A DNA stretch of 6,651 nucleotides from Anseongella sp036570465 (GTDB lineage: Bacteria > Bacteroidota > Bacteroidia > Sphingobacteriales > Sphingobacteriaceae), in contig DATCYD010000133.1 in assembly GCA_036570465.1 (NCBI GenBank), positions 1 through 6,651 on the forward strand, written 5' to 3'. Made by a program: the position numbers and the translations under genes. A model generated the notes under the pieces. That model saw nothing but the letters and a program-made list of their open reading frames with translations, did not search any database and had not been told where the DNA came from. Positions 6,084-6,651 of this stretch are shown one piece after another; within the stretch, counting starts at the first letter, position 1, and every line of letters begins with the position of its first letter.

Positions 6084-6651
6084 ATGCAGGAAACAACAAT
6101 TTTATGGGCCGACGACGAGATCGACCTGTTAAAACCTCATATTCTTTTTCTGAACGACAAAGGCTATAAAGTAAAGACCGTTACCAACGGCAGTGATGCC
6201 CTGGACGCCATAAAAACAGACTACTTTGACATCATCTTCCTGGACGAAAACATGCCCGGACTTACCGGCCTTGAAACCCTGGCCGAAGTCAAGAACCTGA
6301 AGGCAGACCTTCCGGTGGTGCTGATCACCAAGAACGAAGACGAACCGGTCATGGAGGACGCCATCGGCGCCCAGATCGATGATTATCTCATCAAGCCGGT
6401 TAACCCAAAACAAGTGTTGCTGACAATCAAAAAGATCCTGGACAACAAGCGCCTGGTAACTGCCCGGACCACCTCCGCCTACCAACAGGATTTCTTGAAT
6501 CTTGGACTGACCCTGAACGACAACTTATCATTCGAAGAATGGGCCGAAGTCTATAAAAAACTGATATACTGGGAACTTCAGCTGGAAAAGCTGGAAGACA
6601 CCGGCATGCTGGAGATCCTTACCCAGCAAAAGGCCGAAGCCAACATGCAGT
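6084..6651 (+). CDS. porX: T9SS response regulator PorX, N-terminal part (receiver and start of linker), 3' end outside the window
   Basis: The ATG at 6084-6086 opens 189 codons that remain open at the right edge. Residues 1 to about 122 form a CheY-like receiver: acidic pocket Asp10/Asp11 (ILWADDEIDLLKPH), phospho-acceptor Asp54 (FLDENMPG), Thr82 (VVLITK) and Lys104 (YLIKPVNP). The ILWxDDEIDLLKPHILFL opening and the MEDAIG and DYLIKPVNP segments closely match PorX as I recall it from Porphyromonas gingivalis. Residues from about 125 are helical (SFEEWAEVYKKLIYWELQLEKLE), as in the helical-bundle linker that leads to the C-terminal PglZ / alkaline-phosphatase-like domain, which is not in view. 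PorX is a cytoplasmic regulator that, with the histidine kinase PorY and the sigma factor SigP, controls genes of the type IX secretion system. The PorX identification is strong; whether the enzymatic domain is intact cannot be seen. Confidence 0.92.
   Translation, partial: MQETTILWADDEIDLLKPHILFLNDKGYKVKTVTNGSDALDAIKTDYFDIIFLDENMPGLTGLETLAEVKNLKADLPVVLITKNEDEPVMEDAIGAQIDDYLIKPVNPKQVLLTIKKILDNKRLVTARTTSAYQQDFLNLGLTLNDNLSFEEWAEVYKKLIYWELQLEKLEDTGMLEILTQQKAEANMQ

Noticed and set aside
6129..6485. Open frame on the minus strand opposite porX
   Set aside because: Antisense to the PorX receiver domain, which carries all the phosphorylation-site residues; no independent support.
1..6651. CRISPR array, tRNA, rRNA, insertion sequence or prophage signal
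   Set aside because: No spaced repeats, no RNA gene signatures and no transposase or integrase coding sequence were found; intact core genes fill the window.

Overview
The window is a chromosomal segment from a Gram-negative member of the Bacteroidota. Three things point there: the lpxD / fused lpxC-fabZ / lpxA order, the LpxC-FabZ fusion itself, and a PorX-type response regulator of the type IX secretion system (T9SS). The start contexts lack clear Shine-Dalgarno sequences, and some upstream regions carry only loose matches to the Bacteroidota promoter (TTTG, about 19 bases, TAnnTTTG), which fits the same assignment. Base composition looks close to balanced, so a Chitinophaga- or Cytophaga-like lineage is possible, but the genus cannot be fixed from the sequence.

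Layout: (1) 2-685, plus strand, the C-terminal part of a membrane fatty acid desaturase running in from the left edge. (2) 702-6028, minus strand, a five-gene block read right to left: an HD-domain phosphohydrolase, lpxD, lpxC-fabZ, lpxA, and a lone ABC-transporter ATPase. lpxC-fabZ and lpxA overlap by 4 bp (ATGA), and lpxA and the ATPase are 4 bp apart. lpxD is separated from the HD gene by 52 bp and from lpxC-fabZ by 166 bp. (3) A 55-bp AT-rich divergent spacer, 6029-6083. (4) 6084 to the right edge, plus strand, the 5' part of porX.

LpxA acylates UDP-GlcNAc, LpxC deacetylates the product (the committed step), and LpxD adds the second hydroxyacyl chain. FabZ, fused to LpxC, dehydrates the same hydroxyacyl-ACP pool that LpxA and LpxD consume, so the fusion sits at the branch between phospholipid and lipid A synthesis. 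PorX controls T9SS, whose cargo in species such as Porphyromonas gingivalis is anchored to a lipid A-based glycolipid (A-LPS). The divergent placement of porX beside the lipid A block is therefore functionally suggestive, but co-regulation is only an inference.

All complete genes look intact, with no frameshifts, insertion sequences, RNA genes or CRISPR arrays. No stretch longer than 166 bp lacks a gene. Much of the window is ordinary core biosynthesis. The points most worth a second look are the degenerate ABC ATPase, the long spacer ahead of lpxC, the unassigned HD protein, the porX junction, and a small 11-bp repeat holding both stop codons of the convergent pair.
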